DNA of 64,000 bases from Citrobacter amalonaticus (lineage in GTDB: Bacteria; Pseudomonadota; Gammaproteobacteria; Enterobacterales; Enterobacteriaceae). The stretch covers positions 3,224,001-3,288,000 of the forward strand of contig JARDVN010000001.1 in assembly GCA_028994555.1 (NCBI GenBank). The letters are read 5' to 3'. Of this stretch, positions 11,315 through 20,597 are shown one piece after another (position 1 is the first letter of the stretch; every line of letters begins with the position of its first letter). The notes beneath the pieces were generated by a model, which saw only the letters and a list, made by a program, of their open reading frames with translations, ran no database searches and was not told the DNA's origin. The position numbers were made by a program, and so were the translations under genes.

Positions 11315-11677
11315 ATGCTTCAGATTCCACAAAACCATATCCACACACGAGCTACTCCGTTCTGGAACAAAGAAACGGCACCTGCCGGAATTTTCGAACG
11401 CCACCTTGATAAAGGAACCCGACCGGGCGTTTACCCACGTCTGTCGGTGATGCAGGGAGCGGTCAAATATCTCGGGTATGCGGATGAACACAGTCCAGAA
11501 GCCGAAACAGTGATGATCATCGAAGCGGGCCAGTTTGGCGTGTTCCCACCACAAAAGTGGCACAACGTTGAAGTGATGAGCGATGACACGTATTTCAATA
11601 TCGACTTTTTCGTCGCGCCGGAAGTTCTGATGGAAAGCGCGAATCAACGAAAAGTCATTCATAGCGGGGAAAAATAA
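11315..11677 (+). CDS. yeaR: YeaR, small cupin-like protein, nitrate/nitrite-responsive in E. coli
   Basis: This 120-residue intact protein is a TehB/cupin-like single-domain beta protein (DKGTRPGVYPRLSVMQGAVKYLGY; IIEAGQFGVFPPQKWHNVEVM). It forms an operon with yoaG, whose ATG starts 2 bp after its stop. In E. coli the yeaR-yoaG operon is induced by nitrate and nitric oxide through NarL and NsrR; an imperfect NsrR-like half-site (AAATGCCATTTATGAA, about 11233-11248) is present upstream but is not decisive. Biochemical role unknown, possibly in tellurite or NO stress. Confidence 0.9.
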   Translation: MLQIPQNHIHTRATPFWNKETAPAGIFERHLDKGTRPGVYPRLSVMQGAVKYLGYADEHSPEAETVMIIEAGQFGVFPPQKWHNVEVMSDDTYFNIDFFVAPEVLMESANQRKVIHSGEK

Positions 11678-11679
11678 TC

Positions 11680-11862
11680 ATGAGTAAAGCAACCTATACC
11701 GTCACCGTGACGAATAACAGCAATGGCGTCTCTGTTGATTACGAAACCGAAGCACCAATGACTTTACTGATGCCTGACGTCGCCGCTGAAGTGGTGAAAG
11801 ATCTCGTCAATACTGTGCGTTCCTACGATACGGAAAATGAGCACGACGTCTGCGGCTGGTAA
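11680..11862 (+). CDS. yoaG: YoaG, 60-residue DUF1869 protein
   Basis: A short intact protein (MSKATYTVTVTNNSNGVSVD...) ending YDTENEHDVCGW, 60 residues as in E. coli. It is immediately downstream of yeaR and almost certainly co-transcribed. The E. coli protein was crystallised as a symmetric dimer; no activity is known. Confidence 0.92.
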   Translation: MSKATYTVTVTNNSNGVSVDYETEAPMTLLMPDVAAEVVKDLVNTVRSYDTENEHDVCGW

Positions 11863-11880
11863 GCGGCGCCACGCAGAAAA

Positions 11881-12089
11881 AACCAACGTGGCAACTGCCG
11901 TGATAATGCGATGGCAGAAACATTCTTCAGTTCACTCAAAAAAGAACGTATCCGCAAGAGGATAGAGAAAACCCGGGACATGGCCCGGGCGGATATTTTC
12001 GAAAGCATTGACTGTGTTATAACCGGTCCCGACGCCACAGTCACCCTGGTGGCGTCAGCCAGGAGGCCTTCGAAAAGGCCTCAGCGTGA
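11881..12089 (+). pseudogene. Remnant of an IS3-family transposase (orfB C-terminus)
   Basis: Reading 11881 onward gives NQRGNCRDNAMAETFFSSLK, KERIRKRI and ARADIFESID, the end of the DDE integrase domain with the catalytic Glu of the DDE triad (A-x-E-T/S-F-F). After one frame slip near 12015-12022 the next frame continues YNRSRRHSHPGGVSQEAFEK and stops with TGA at 12087-12089, which is the usual IS3-family tail. No N-terminal part, no orfA and no clear terminal inverted repeats remain. The slip is not in a long homopolymer, so this is probably genuine decay. It lies where E. coli gene order jumps from yoaG to tcyP. Confidence 0.85.
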
Positions 12090-12151
12090 GAACAGAAACG
12101 GCCTGGCGGAGCGAGGTTACTCTTCAGGGCGGTTTTCTGTTTCAGGGACGT

Positions 12152-13543
12152 TTAGTGATGCGCCAGTTCGGCGTCGTCTTCACTATCCAGAATGGCTTTA
12201 TCGGTTTGCTTCAGCCACTGGCTGGCTAGCGTGCCGGCAGTCATCGAACCGCTGACGTTCAGCGCGGTACGTCCCATGTCGATCAGCGGCTCAACGGAGA
12301 TGAGCAGCGCCACCAGCGTGACAGGCAATCCCATCGCCGGCAGAACGATCAGCGCCGCGAAGGTGGCGCCACCACCGACACCTGCTACCCCGGCGGAACT
12401 TACCGTTACAATCCCGACCAGCGTTGCAATCCAGACAGGATCCAGTGGGTTAATGCCTACCGTCGGCGCCACCATCACTGCCAGCATCGCCGGGTACAAA
12501 CCGGCACAGCCGTTCTGACCAATTGTCGCACCAAAGGAGGCCGCGAAGCTGGCGATAGATTCCGGCACGCCCAGGCGGCGGGTTTGCGCTTCCACATTCA
12601 GCGGAATAGAAGCGGCGCTGGAGCGGCTGGTAAAGGCGAAGGTCAGAACCGGCCACACTTTGCGGAAGTACTTGAGCGGACTTACGCCGTTTACGCCCAG
12701 CAGTATGCCGTGGACGACGAACATAATGCCCAGACCGAGATAAGAGGCGACGACAAAGCTGCCCAGCTTAATGATGTCCTGCAGGTTGGAACCGGCCACC
12801 ACCTTAGTCATCAGCGCCAGGACCCCGTAAGGGGTTAACTGCATGACCAGACGAACCAGTTTCATCACCCAGCTTTGCAGTGTGTCGATTGCGGTCAGCA
12901 CGCGTTCGCCTTTCGGCGCGTCATCTTTCAGTAATTTCAGTGCCGCGACACCGAGGAAGGCGGCAAAAATGACCACGCTGATGATAGACGTCGGGTTCGC
13001 GCCAGTCAGATCGGCAAACGGGTTTTTCGGTACAAACGAAAGAACCAACTGCGGGACACTGAGATCGGCCACTTTGCCGACATAGTTCGTTTCAATGGCA
13101 TTCAGACGCGCCGTTTCTGCGCCGCCCTGAACCAGACCTTCAGCGGTCAGACCAAACAGGTTAGTGACCAGCACGCCGACCAGCGCCGCAATCAGCGTGG
13201 TAAAGAGCAGAGTACCGATGGTCAGGAAGCTGATCTTACCTAACTGCGAGGCGTTATGCAGACGGGCAACCGCGCTCAGGATTGAGGCGAAGACCAGCGG
13301 CATGACGATCATTTGCAGCAGCTGAACATAGCCGTTACCGACAATGTTGAACCACTGAACGGAATCTTTCAGAACCTGACTGTCGGAACCATAAATGGTA
13401 TGCAGGGCAAGGCCAAAGACCACACCCATTACCAGACCGACCAGTACTTTCTTTGCCAGACTCCACTGTTTGTGGCGGGTTTGCGCCAGCACAAACAGCA
13501 GAATAACGAACACCACGATGTTCGCGATTAATGGAAAATTCAT
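12152..13543 (-). CDS. tcyP: TcyP, L-cystine/sodium symporter (DAACS family)
   Basis: This intact 463-residue, multi-helix inner-membrane protein imports L-cystine, and in E. coli also transports sulfur compounds such as selenocystine. The dicarboxylate/amino-acid:cation symporter hallmarks are present: a serine-rich hairpin ([19 protein letters not shown]), [18 protein letters not shown], and a [18 protein letters not shown] loop. Length equals E. coli TcyP (YdjN). It is alone on its strand after the IS remnant. In E. coli the gene is activated by CysB; I did not identify the site. Confidence 0.95.
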   Translation of the reverse strand: MNFPLIANIVVFVILLFVLAQTRHKQWSLAKKVLVGLVMGVVFGLALHTIYGSDSQVLKDSVQWFNIVGNGYVQLLQMIVMPLVFASILSAVARLHNASQLGKISFLTIGTLLFTTLIAALVGVLVTNLFGLTAEGLVQGGAETARLNAIETNYVGKVADLSVPQLVLSFVPKNPFADLTGANPTSIISVVIFAAFLGVAALKLLKDDAPKGERVLTAIDTLQSWVMKLVRLVMQLTPYGVLALMTKVVAGSNLQDIIKLGSFVVASYLGLGIMFVVHGILLGVNGVSPLKYFRKVWPVLTFAFTSRSSAASIPLNVEAQTRRLGVPESIASFAASFGATIGQNGCAGLYPAMLAVMVAPTVGINPLDPVWIATLVGIVTVSSAGVAGVGGGATFAALIVLPAMGLPVTLVALLISVEPLIDMGRTALNVSGSMTAGTLASQWLKQTDKAILDSEDDAELAHH

Positions 13544-13675
13544 CCCCGTTCTCCTGATTTTATTATTCGTCTCGCTGTGTCACAGCGATCCTGTTGCCGC
13601 AAGGTTAGCAGAACTGTGACCTGGCTCTTATATTCAAATGGAATTGTTTATATCAAAAACGCGTATTTCGCCGAT

Positions 13676-14267
13676 TTACTCATCAATTTGATGCTTTATA
13701 AAGCGATTGAACTGCCATTGTAGTGTGTTAATCATATCGGAAGACCAGCGAACTGCACTGTTCTGGGGCAGAGTTTGTGGCATCCATACCGCCCAGGCAA
13801 ACAGCGCCATACAGAGAAATCGCTCCAGTTGATTGCCTTTCTGCGGGACCAGAATGGGCAGGCGAAAGCGCCAGCGGCAGGGCCATAGCAGGGGGGACAC
13901 CGGCAGGCGTCAGCATATCCGCGGCAATGTGGCTCAGATAACCCACCACCATCCCCTGTAGCGCATCGGCAGGGATAACCCAGGTCTCCGGGACTTTCAG
14001 ATAGAAGGTAGCCAGCAGCGCAAAGACCGCCAGCAGGCTGTGAGTGAAGCCACGGTGCCCGAAGGCGCGCGCGATCGGTTTCGAAACCCATTTCAGGCGC
14101 TGACCAAGAAACGACTTTGGGTGATCGATATCCGGCAGCAGACAGGTCAGAATAGCGGAGGGAACAATATGCCACCAGTCACCCTGTGCAAGCACGGGCG
14201 TTAGCTCCGCGTTTTTAGCGAACACCGCGCAGGCAATGGAAAAGAGGAGGTGACCTTCCGCCGTCAT
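13676..14267 (-). CDS. ydjM: YdjM, SOS-induced inner-membrane protein (frameshifted)
   Basis: YdjM belongs to the YdjM/LexA-binding inner-membrane family (DUF457, predicted metal-dependent hydrolase), with LLPDIDHPKS and FGHRGFTHSLL as likely metal ligands and several hydrophobic helices. The six-G run 13891-13896 breaks the frame after TPAGVP; with five the C-terminus reads LLWPCRWRFRLPILVPQKG and ends at 196 residues, the E. coli length. A LexA box lies 17 bp upstream of the start. Its role in the SOS response is unknown. Confidence 0.93.
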
Positions 14268-14283
14268 GATAAAACCTGATAAA

Positions 14284-14299
14284 CTGTGAATTCGTACAG
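14284..14299. promoter_or_regulatory. LexA (SOS) box of ydjM
   Basis: CTGTGAATTCGTACAG fits CTGT-N8-ACAG perfectly, 17-32 bp before the ydjM start. In E. coli ydjM is a LexA-regulon member. Confidence 0.85.
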
Positions 14300-14362
14300 T
14301 ATAGGATTTTTATACAGTGGGCGGAAGTGGTGACGTTGTAACTCTTTGTCAATAATGCGCGT

Positions 14363-15125
14363 TTATCGCGCTAACCAACCGCCGTCGACGGCAAGCGTAA
14401 AGCCGTTAATGTAATCTGCTGCCTTCGAGGCGAGGAAGACGACCGGGCCCTGGAGATCGTCCGGCGTTCCCCAGCGACCTGCCGGGATCCGATCGATAAT
14501 CTCTTTATTGCGTTCTGCATCTTCCCGCAGCTGTTGGGTATTGTTGGTCGCCATGTAGCCGGGGGGCAATAGCGTTAACATTAATCTGATGCTGCGCCCA
14601 CTCGTTGGCTAACAATCGGGTAATGCCCAGCACGCCGCTCTTTGAGGCCGTATAAGACGGAACGCGAATGCCGCCCTGAAATGACAGCATCGATGCAATA
14701 TTAATGATTTTACCGCCCTGACCTTGCGCGAGGAACTGCCGCGCCACGGCCTGAGAGAGAAAAAAGAGCGACTTGAGATTCAGGTTCATCACGTCGTCCC
14801 AGTCCTTTTCACTAAAATTGAGCGCGTCTTCGCGACGAATGGTTCCGGCGTTGTTCACCAGAATGTCGATGCGCCCGAATTTCTCTACCGCCTGGGCGAC
14901 AACGCTCGCAATGACTTCCTGCTGGCTTAGATCGGCCTGGATGGCAAAGAAGCGGCGCCCCAGCGCTTCTACCCTGGCGGCGGTGTCATGGGGAACCTTG
15001 CGGTTTACGCCAACGATGTCACAACCGGCTTGCGCCAGTGCAACCGTCATCCCTTGTCCAAGTCCGGTATCGCAACCCGTGACAACAGCGACTTTACCTG
15101 CAAGACAAAATGCATCCAGAATCAT
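14363..15125 (-). CDS. kduD: KduD-type 2-dehydro-3-deoxy-D-gluconate 5-dehydrogenase, solitary copy (frameshifted)
   Basis: This short-chain dehydrogenase interconverts 3-deoxy-D-glycero-2,5-hexodiulosonate and 2-keto-3-deoxygluconate in pectin and uronate breakdown. The NAD-binding motif VTGCDTGLGQGM, NNAG, the catalytic Ser in ASMLSFQGG and YTASKSG are present. The six-G run 14561-14566 breaks the frame at NVNAIAP; with five it reads APGYMATNNTQQLR and gives 253 residues, the KduD length. It is clearly KduD-like but diverged in the residue 40-75 region, has no kduI partner, and in E. coli no gene lies here. A KdgR-like operator is upstream. Exact substrate is inferred. Confidence 0.82.
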
Positions 15126-15201
15126 AATGACCTCGGCTAACTGTTTTTATCTGTTATGTGCCCTGAAAGAAGGATAGGAGAGGCGCGTGAGGAATGCAAT
15201 T

Positions 15202-15224
15202 AAAATGAAACGCTGTTTTAATTT
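15202..15224 (-). promoter_or_regulatory. KdgR-like operator upstream of kduD
   Basis: AAAATGAAACGCTGTTTTAA closely follows the enterobacterial KdgR box (AAATGAAAC-N-TGTTTCATTT) and lies 77-99 bp before the kduD start. It supports a role for the gene in the pectin/uronate regulon. Confidence 0.6.
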
Positions 15225-15265
15225 TAATTGAGAAAACGGGCAAGAGTAACATTGCCCGTTGCCGA

Positions 15266-15934
15266 TCAGCCGCGTAAATCGGTGACGGTCAATTCCGTGA
15301 GTGAATTAAGTTTGACGTCAGCAAGAATGTACCGTGGATCGTGCCGTACTTCTTTGTCGGGTACGACGATGGAGCGCATCCGTGCGGCTTTAGATGCCAC
15401 CATACCGTTGACGGAATCTTCCAGCGCCACACAGCATAACGGGTCAACGCTCAGTTTAGCCGCGCAGTCGATGTAAACCTGTGGATGCGGTTTGCTGTAG
15501 GGCAGTTTTTCCGCCGAGGCGAGGGCATCAAAGCTTTCCCGCAGGTCGAACATCGCCAGAACTTTTTCCAGCATATGCAGAGGAGACGCTGATGCCAGTC
15601 CCACCTTCAGTCCTTGCGCTTTACACAACGCGATAGCTTCTTTGACGCCCGGTAACAGTGGACGTGTCTCTTCGACCAGAGCAATAGCACGCGTAATAAC
15701 GCGATCGGTCACCTCCTGGCGACTCGGCCCGTTCCACGGTTGCTGAGCAAACCAGAGATCGACAACCATATCGATGCGCAGCCCCAGCGTATCCGGGAGC
15801 TCATATCGACGAGTGATATCGACGCCGACACTGGCCAGCACCTCCAGTTCTGCACGATCCCACAGCGGTTCGGAATCAATCAGCAATCCATCCATATCAA
15901 AGATTGCCGCAAGAATTTGACGCGGGGTTGACAT
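15266..15934 (-). CDS. hxpB: HxpB (YniC), HAD-family hexitol/2-deoxyglucose-6-phosphate phosphatase
   Basis: An intact 222-residue haloacid-dehalogenase phosphatase: motif I FDMDGLLIDSEPLWD (nucleophile Asp), motif II LASASPLHML, motif III Lys in AEKLPYSKPHPQVY, and motif IV ALEDSVNGM. In E. coli YniC dephosphorylates 2-deoxyglucose-6-phosphate, mannitol-1-phosphate and sorbitol-6-phosphate in the cytoplasm. Two adjacent ATGs exist; the second (MSTPRQIL) matches E. coli. It is divergent from yniB. Confidence 0.95.
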   Translation of the reverse strand: MSTPRQILAAIFDMDGLLIDSEPLWDRAELEVLASVGVDITRRYELPDTLGLRIDMVVDLWFAQQPWNGPSRQEVTDRVITRAIALVEETRPLLPGVKEAIALCKAQGLKVGLASASPLHMLEKVLAMFDLRESFDALASAEKLPYSKPHPQVYIDCAAKLSVDPLCCVALEDSVNGMVASKAARMRSIVVPDKEVRHDPRYILADVKLNSLTELTVTDLRG

Positions 15935-16071
15935 CACAACCTCTCCTGTTAAGCATTTAATGTAAGGTATTTGGCATTAAAGCCTATCATAACGTTTTTA
16001 AAGATCGGGCGAAAACGGTAATCACCGGGTAGACTTAAGCCAAAACGACGCGTCTTTATCAAGGGGAACTC

Positions 16072-16608
16072 ATGACGTATCAACAAGCTGGACGCATAGC
16101 AATACTAAAAAGGATCTCAGGATGGGTGATATTTATTCCGGCGCTTCTTTCCACGCTCATTTCAGCCCTGAAATTTATGTATGCGCACAGCGAAAAGCAG
16201 GAAGGGATTAACGCAGTGATGCTCGATTTTACCCACGTCATGATTGATATGATGCGGGTAAATACGCCGTTTCTGAACCTGTTCTGGTACAACTCGCCGA
16301 CACCGGATTTTCAAAATAGCCTGAATATTCTGTTCTGGTTGATATTTGCGCTGATTTTTGTCGGGCTGGCGATGCAGGATTCCGGTGCGCGGATGAGCCG
16401 CCAGGCGCGGTTTTTACGGGAAGGCGTCGAAGATCAGTTGATTCTTGAAAAAGCCAAAGGCAGCGAAGGACTTACGCGCGAACAGATCGAATCACGGATC
16501 GTGGTGCCGCATCATACGATTTTTCTGCAATTTTTCCCGCTCTACATTTTGCCAGTGATTATCATCATTCTCGGCTATGTGTTCTTTTCTCTGTTAGGGT
16601 TTATCTAA
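16072..16608 (+). CDS. yniB: YniB, predicted inner-membrane protein
   Basis: A 178-residue intact protein with hydrophobic segments at about residues 15-38, 82-102 and 148-175, and a charged cytoplasmic stretch between (REGVEDQLILEKAKGSEG). Length and sequence match E. coli YniB. The Shine-Dalgarno AAGGGGA precedes the ATG. No function is known. Confidence 0.9.
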   Translation: MTYQQAGRIAILKRISGWVIFIPALLSTLISALKFMYAHSEKQEGINAVMLDFTHVMIDMMRVNTPFLNLFWYNSPTPDFQNSLNILFWLIFALIFVGLAMQDSGARMSRQARFLREGVEDQLILEKAKGSEGLTREQIESRIVVPHHTIFLQFFPLYILPVIIIILGYVFFSLLGFI

Positions 16609-16654
16609 GTGCGAAGGCCGCCAGCAGGCGGCCTTATATGGCTTCGGGATTTGC

Positions 16655-17515
16655 CTATGCGGCTAACAGCCTGTCCATGGCCTTCTGCGCGATCACCAGA
16701 TGTTGACCGCCAAACAGTCTTGCCCGATTGAGTAAGGTATAGAGTTGATACACCGGTTGCCGGTCGAGAAAATCTACCGGCAGCGGCGATACCGACTGAT
16801 AACCATCATAAATCTGCGGTGGCTGTTCGGTATGCAGCGGCAACATCGCCAGATCGCACTCTCTGTCGCCCCAGTAACAGGCCGGATCAAACAGATACGG
16901 TCCGTCCGGCCCCAGCGCGCAGTTACCGGACCACAAATCGCCGTGCAACAACGACGGCTGTGGCTGATGGGAGGAGAGACGCTGCTGAACGTGTTCTACG
17001 ATGGCGTCAATATTGCCAAAGGCAATGCCTTTTTCCGCCGCCAGTTCAAGCTGCCAGCCAATACGCTGTTCGGCAAAGAAGGTCGACCAGCGGCGCTGCC
17101 ATGCATTGGGTTGGGGGGTAGTGGAGAGCGCGTTATCAAAATCCAGCCCAAACTGCGGCTGATCGCTCCATTCATGCAGGTGGGCAAGCTGCTGCCCCAG
17201 AATAAACGCGCTATGCGCATCCAGCGGGCGGGGAGGGAGATAATCCATCACCAGAAAGCTGTAATCACGGTCTGCGCCCACCGCCCACACTTTGGGGACC
17301 GTCACCGTATGGCTGCGTGATAACAGTTCTAATTGATCGGCTTCTGCCGTGAAGCCAGGAAGCAGTTCCCGCTCATCACATTTAACGAAGAAATCGCGTC
17401 CCGCGTAGCGCAAATGCCATGCGGCATGAATTTCTCCGCCAGGCAGTTCGTTACGCAGTTCGATTTCGCCTTCACCGAGTTGCTCGCTTAAAAGACGACT
17501 GATAGCCTGCCACAT
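16655..17515 (-). CDS. yniA: YniA, fructosamine-kinase-family protein
   Basis: An intact 286-residue aminoglycoside-phosphotransferase-fold kinase: LLHGDLWSGNCALGPDG carries the catalytic Asp, and FDPACYWGDRECDLAML is the metal-binding DPA/D motif. Fructosamine-kinase homologues phosphorylate glycated amines for repair; the substrate of the bacterial protein is not settled. I chose MWQAISRLL as start; five upstream codons (MGRDI) are in frame. Confidence 0.93.
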   Translation of the reverse strand: MWQAISRLLSEQLGEGEIELRNELPGGEIHAAWHLRYAGRDFFVKCDERELLPGFTAEADQLELLSRSHTVTVPKVWAVGADRDYSFLVMDYLPPRPLDAHSAFILGQQLAHLHEWSDQPQFGLDFDNALSTTPQPNAWQRRWSTFFAEQRIGWQLELAAEKGIAFGNIDAIVEHVQQRLSSHQPQPSLLHGDLWSGNCALGPDGPYLFDPACYWGDRECDLAMLPLHTEQPPQIYDGYQSVSPLPVDFLDRQPVYQLYTLLNRARLFGGQHLVIAQKAMDRLLAA

Positions 17516-17621
17516 GATGTCTCTCCCCATGTTGTCTGCCAGATCATAAGGTTAGCGCAAAGATGCGGTTAAAAAACACGAACTAACGCACACCGTGGAC
17601 GTGTTTTCGTGGTAATGGCAT

Positions 17622-17912
17622 CTATTTTTCCCCGGGCTCCCACTCTTCCCATGTTTCAACGGTTAACTCTGGCGCTTTCTTTAGCGCGCTTTCTGCAAGG
17701 CCGGCAGCGAGCGCTTTCACCTCTTCTTTGCTCTGGGCGCTAATTAGCCCAAAGGTATTGGTTCCCAGCTCATGAATATTTCCCTCATCGTCCGTAAGGG
17801 TGAGCAGGAAACCGGCGCGGGTGAGATGGTTATTCAGTTCGTTAATTTCCGTTAAGGAGTCTTCGTGAAACCTGACGGTAATGACATATCGGGTAACATC
17901 GCCACTGGCCAT
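17622..17912 (-). CDS. ydiZ: YdiZ, conserved small protein
   Basis: A 96-residue protein (MASGDVTRYVITVRFHEDS...ETWEEWEPGEK), the same length as E. coli YdiZ, with AGGTGCC as a modest ribosome site. The frame is open well upstream only because a frameshift in pfkB joins the two frames; homology and the ribosome site fix the start at 17912. Function unknown. Confidence 0.9.
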   Translation of the reverse strand: MASGDVTRYVITVRFHEDSLTEINELNNHLTRAGFLLTLTDDEGNIHELGTNTFGLISAQSKEEVKALAAGLAESALKKAPELTVETWEEWEPGEK

Positions 17913-17989
17913 TTGGCACCTCTTTGTAATCTCATGAGTTTGTAGCATAGACGCTGAACGCGTATGCCGACAGGTTTGGCTGAGATTCC

Positions 17990-18008
17990 CCCCCTCGAAA
18001 AGAGGGGG
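17990..18008 (-). terminator. Hairpin after pfkB
   Basis: CCCCCTC/GAGGGGG, a 7-bp stem with a GAAAA loop, just after the pfkB stop. No T-run follows on the minus strand, so termination strength is uncertain. Confidence 0.45.
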
Positions 18009-18013
18009 ATATA

Positions 18014-18950
18014 TTATGGCTGATTCAGGTAAGCGTAGATTTTTTTGCGTATCGTCGTGGGAACACAGACGCGTTCCCTGGTTGAGGGTCGCGGCACTGC
18101 CAGCCGCAACGCCAAAGCGCACCATCTCCTCAAGCGAGGCGCCTTCAGCCAGTTTGAGGGTCATCGCGCCTACCATGCTATCGCCCGCGCCAACGGTACT
18201 CTGGCTTTTTTACCGGCGGGGGGAACCACCTGCACACAGGTTTTGCTGTCCACGCCGAGCGCCCCCCTGAGGACCGAGGGAGACGACAACGCGCTTTGCT
18301 TTACCACTGTGGATGATTTCCTGCGCCGCTTTACGGACATCGTCAGGTTGCGTCAGTTCACGATTAACCAGCGCACTCAGCTCTTTCTGGTTGGGTTTCA
18401 CCAGTTCAATGTTGCCAATCGCCAACGCTGCCGTCAGCGCGTCGCCGGAACTGTCTATGATGCAGCGAATCCCCTGTTTCTGTGCGGCGGTAATTAACTG
18501 GCTGAGCTTTTCGACTTTTATACCCGGCGGTAAACTGCCGCTGATCACCAGAATGGCGCCGGACTCAATTTCCAGCACCTGTTCTTCTATCTGGCGAAAC
18601 TCATCATCATTCAGCGCCGCGCCGGGCATCACAAAGCGATACTGCTCGCCGCTGGATTCAACATGAACGTGCAGGTTCTGACGCGTCCAGTCTTTTGCAT
18701 CAATGGTCGCGACCGGAACGTTTTCATCAGCGAGCAGGGCCACCAGATGTTCACCGGTGGCGCCGCCAACGGGGAAAATGGCGGTCGCCGTTCCGCCCAG
18801 ATGAGCAATAGCGCGGGCGACATTAATGCCACCACCGCCAGGTTCAAATACCGGGGCCGTACAACGGAGTTTCCCTTCGGGATAGATTTGCGGGGTGATC
18901 GTTGCGCTATCGAGAGAGGGCGCAAGCGTCAACGTATAGATACGTACCAT
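18014..18950 (-). CDS. pfkB: PfkB, 6-phosphofructokinase II (frameshifted four times)
   Basis: PfkB is the minor, ribokinase-family phosphofructokinase of glycolysis. The PfkB signature FEPGGGGINVARAIAHLGG and the C-terminal anion-hole/catalytic motif GAGDSMVGAMT are visible. Four runs carry one extra base: C 18262-18267, G 18218-18223, T 18206-18211 and T 18040-18046. Corrected, the frame gives 310 residues (E. coli 309), passing through LGPQGALGV and ending QKIYAYLNQP. Four hits in about 230 bp is the densest cluster in the window, so true decay is not wholly excluded. Confidence 0.92.
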
Positions 18951-19237
18951 GGTTACCTCCTGTTAGGCTGCATTCAGTCTGGCACCGAATAGCCCCAAAG
19001 TGAAGACATTAACAATATGATTAATTAAAGCTTATTTATTTAATTTGCCGTAAGGTTATATAAATATTTAATTGTTTTGAGAGCGTTCTTATTCAAAAAA
19101 TGAAATAAGAATTCATTGCTATGTTATTCGAGCCTTTTTTATAATTTGTTACCTTTCCTGGGTCGTTTGTCATTGATCCCTCTGAAAGTTTCCGGGACCG
19201 TTATGGTCTCTTTTTTTGTTGTACGGACTCTTTATAA
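18951..19237. promoter_or_regulatory. Divergent pfkB/ydiY promoter region
   Basis: A 287-bp A+T-rich gap holding both promoters. The pfkB ribosome site AGGAGG overlaps 18955-18961. No operator was recognised. Confidence 0.5.
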
Positions 19238-19998
19238 ATGAAGCTTTTAAAGACAGTTCCCGCTGCCGTTTTGCTGGCGGGGGGGCGTGTTTGCGTCGTT
19301 GTATGCAACTGCCGATGATTCCGTTTTTACTGTCATGGATGACCCCTCAAGTGCGAAGAAACCTTTCGAAGGCAATCTCAACGCCGGTTACCTTGCACAG
19401 TCAGGCAACACGAAAAGTTCTTCCTTGACCGCAGACACTACGATGACCTGGTATGGACAAACAACAGCCTGGTCGCTGTGGGGAAATGCGAGCAATACGT
19501 CTTCCAACGATGAACGCTCTTCAGAGAAATATGCAGTGGGGGGGGCGTAGCCGTTACAATGTGACCGATTATGACTACCTTTTCGGCCAGGCGAGTTGGC
19601 TGACGGACCGTTATAACGGCTACCGTGAGCGCGACGTCTTCACCGCCGGTTATGGTCGCCAGTTCCTTAATGGTCCTGTACATAGCTTCCGTTTTGAATT
19701 CGGTCCGGGTGTACGTTACGACGAACATACTGATGGCACGACGGAAACGCAGCCGCTGGGCTATGCTTCTGGCGCGTACGCATGGCAGATTTCAGACAAC
19801 ACGAAATTCACGCAAGGCGTGTCGGTATTTGGTGCCGAAGATACGACGCTGAACTCCGAAACGGCGCTGAATGTGGCAATTAACGAGCATTTTGGCCTGA
19901 AGGTGGCGTACAACGTGACGTGGAACTCCGAACCGCCGGAAACGGCGCCAGAGCACACAGACAGACGTACAACGGTCTCTCTGGGCTATCGGATGTAA
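19238..19998 (+). CDS. ydiY: YdiY, DUF481 outer-membrane-type beta-barrel protein (frameshifted twice)
   Basis: A signal peptide (MKLLKTVPAAVLLAGG..., cleavage near ATA-DDS) is followed by a DUF481 domain rich in alternating aromatic strands (GNLNAGYLAQSGNTKSSSL; SWLTDRYNGYRERDVF) and an aromatic-terminated final strand (TVSLGYRM). Runs of seven G (19279-19285) and eight G (19538-19545) each have one extra base; corrected length is 252 residues, as in E. coli. In E. coli the gene is acid-inducible; function is unknown. Confidence 0.92.
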
Positions 19999-20004
19999 GC
20001 TGAG

Positions 20005-20034
20005 GCCAGACTGTTCTCCAGTCTGGCTTTTTTT
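20005..20034 (+). terminator. Terminator of ydiY
   Basis: GCCAGACTG/CAGTCTGGC 9-bp stem, 5-base loop and seven T. Confidence 0.92.
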
Positions 20035-20136
20035 ATCACAGAGCACGGATGATGAGTTGCTCATCATTACCTGATATCCAGAATGTCTACTTCGCCAGAA
20101 TCTTAACAACTGACACAACGGGTCGTAGTTCCGACT

Positions 20137-20244
20137 CTATCCCCAAATCATTGCCGCCCAGCGTAGTAATAACATTGCGCCACAGATGACGATCAGGACG
20201 ACCACCATTTTCCAGTGTTTTTTGGCGAAGCGATTTGATGGCAT
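20137..20244 (-). CDS. yniD: YniD, 35-residue small membrane protein
   Basis: The minus strand encodes MPSNRFAKKHWKMVVVLIVI continuing CGAMLLLRWAAMIWG, a basic N-terminus plus one transmembrane helix, matching E. coli YniD in length and sequence. A second in-frame ATG lies one codon upstream (20247). In E. coli YniD is one of the experimentally detected small membrane proteins; function unknown. Confidence 0.88.
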   Translation of the reverse strand: MPSNRFAKKHWKMVVVLIVICGAMLLLRWAAMIWG

Positions 20245-20555
20245 CATTTATTTCCTGACGGTTTCAGACGGTTAATCCTAGTGTAACAAATCTGTCAGGC
20301 CAGCAGTGAAGGGATATGCATGTTGTCTCCTGGCAAACTGTGAGGAAAACGAGAGAGACAGCGAAAACGTCATGATTCAGCCCAATATAAAACAGAAGGG
20401 TGCATTCTCCCTTTTTTTTAGTGTTACCATCGTTCGACCACATTACCTTATTCGCGCAGCGAAAGCGGATGTGTTTCAGATTGTGTACCAATTTAGCAAT
20501 TGTTGGTTAGATGGCTGCACAACTCACTGTAAACAAATAAATTTTCTCTTTGTAT
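20245..20555 (+). promoter_or_regulatory. thrS promoter and upstream leader region
   Basis: This gap between yniD and thrS contains a short AAGGG/CCCTT hairpin with an eight-T tract near 20397-20419 and then the A+T-rich thrS leader. No further gene was seen. Confidence 0.5.
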
Positions 20556-20576
20556 GTGATCTTGCGTATGGGTCAC
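20556..20576 (+). promoter_or_regulatory. thrS translational operator, tRNA-Thr anticodon-arm mimic
   Basis: GTGATC/GGTCAC pair around the loop TTGCGTATG, which presents CGU, the threonine anticodon. In E. coli this domain of the thrS leader binds threonyl-tRNA synthetase just upstream of the ribosome site and represses translation. Confidence 0.88.
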
Positions 20577-20597
20577 CACTGCAAATAAGGACATAAC

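Noticed and set aside
17622..18176. 184-residue ORF combining ydiZ with an upstream segment
   Set aside because: The upstream half is the C-terminus of pfkB joined by a frameshift. ydiZ has its own start and ribosome site at 17912.
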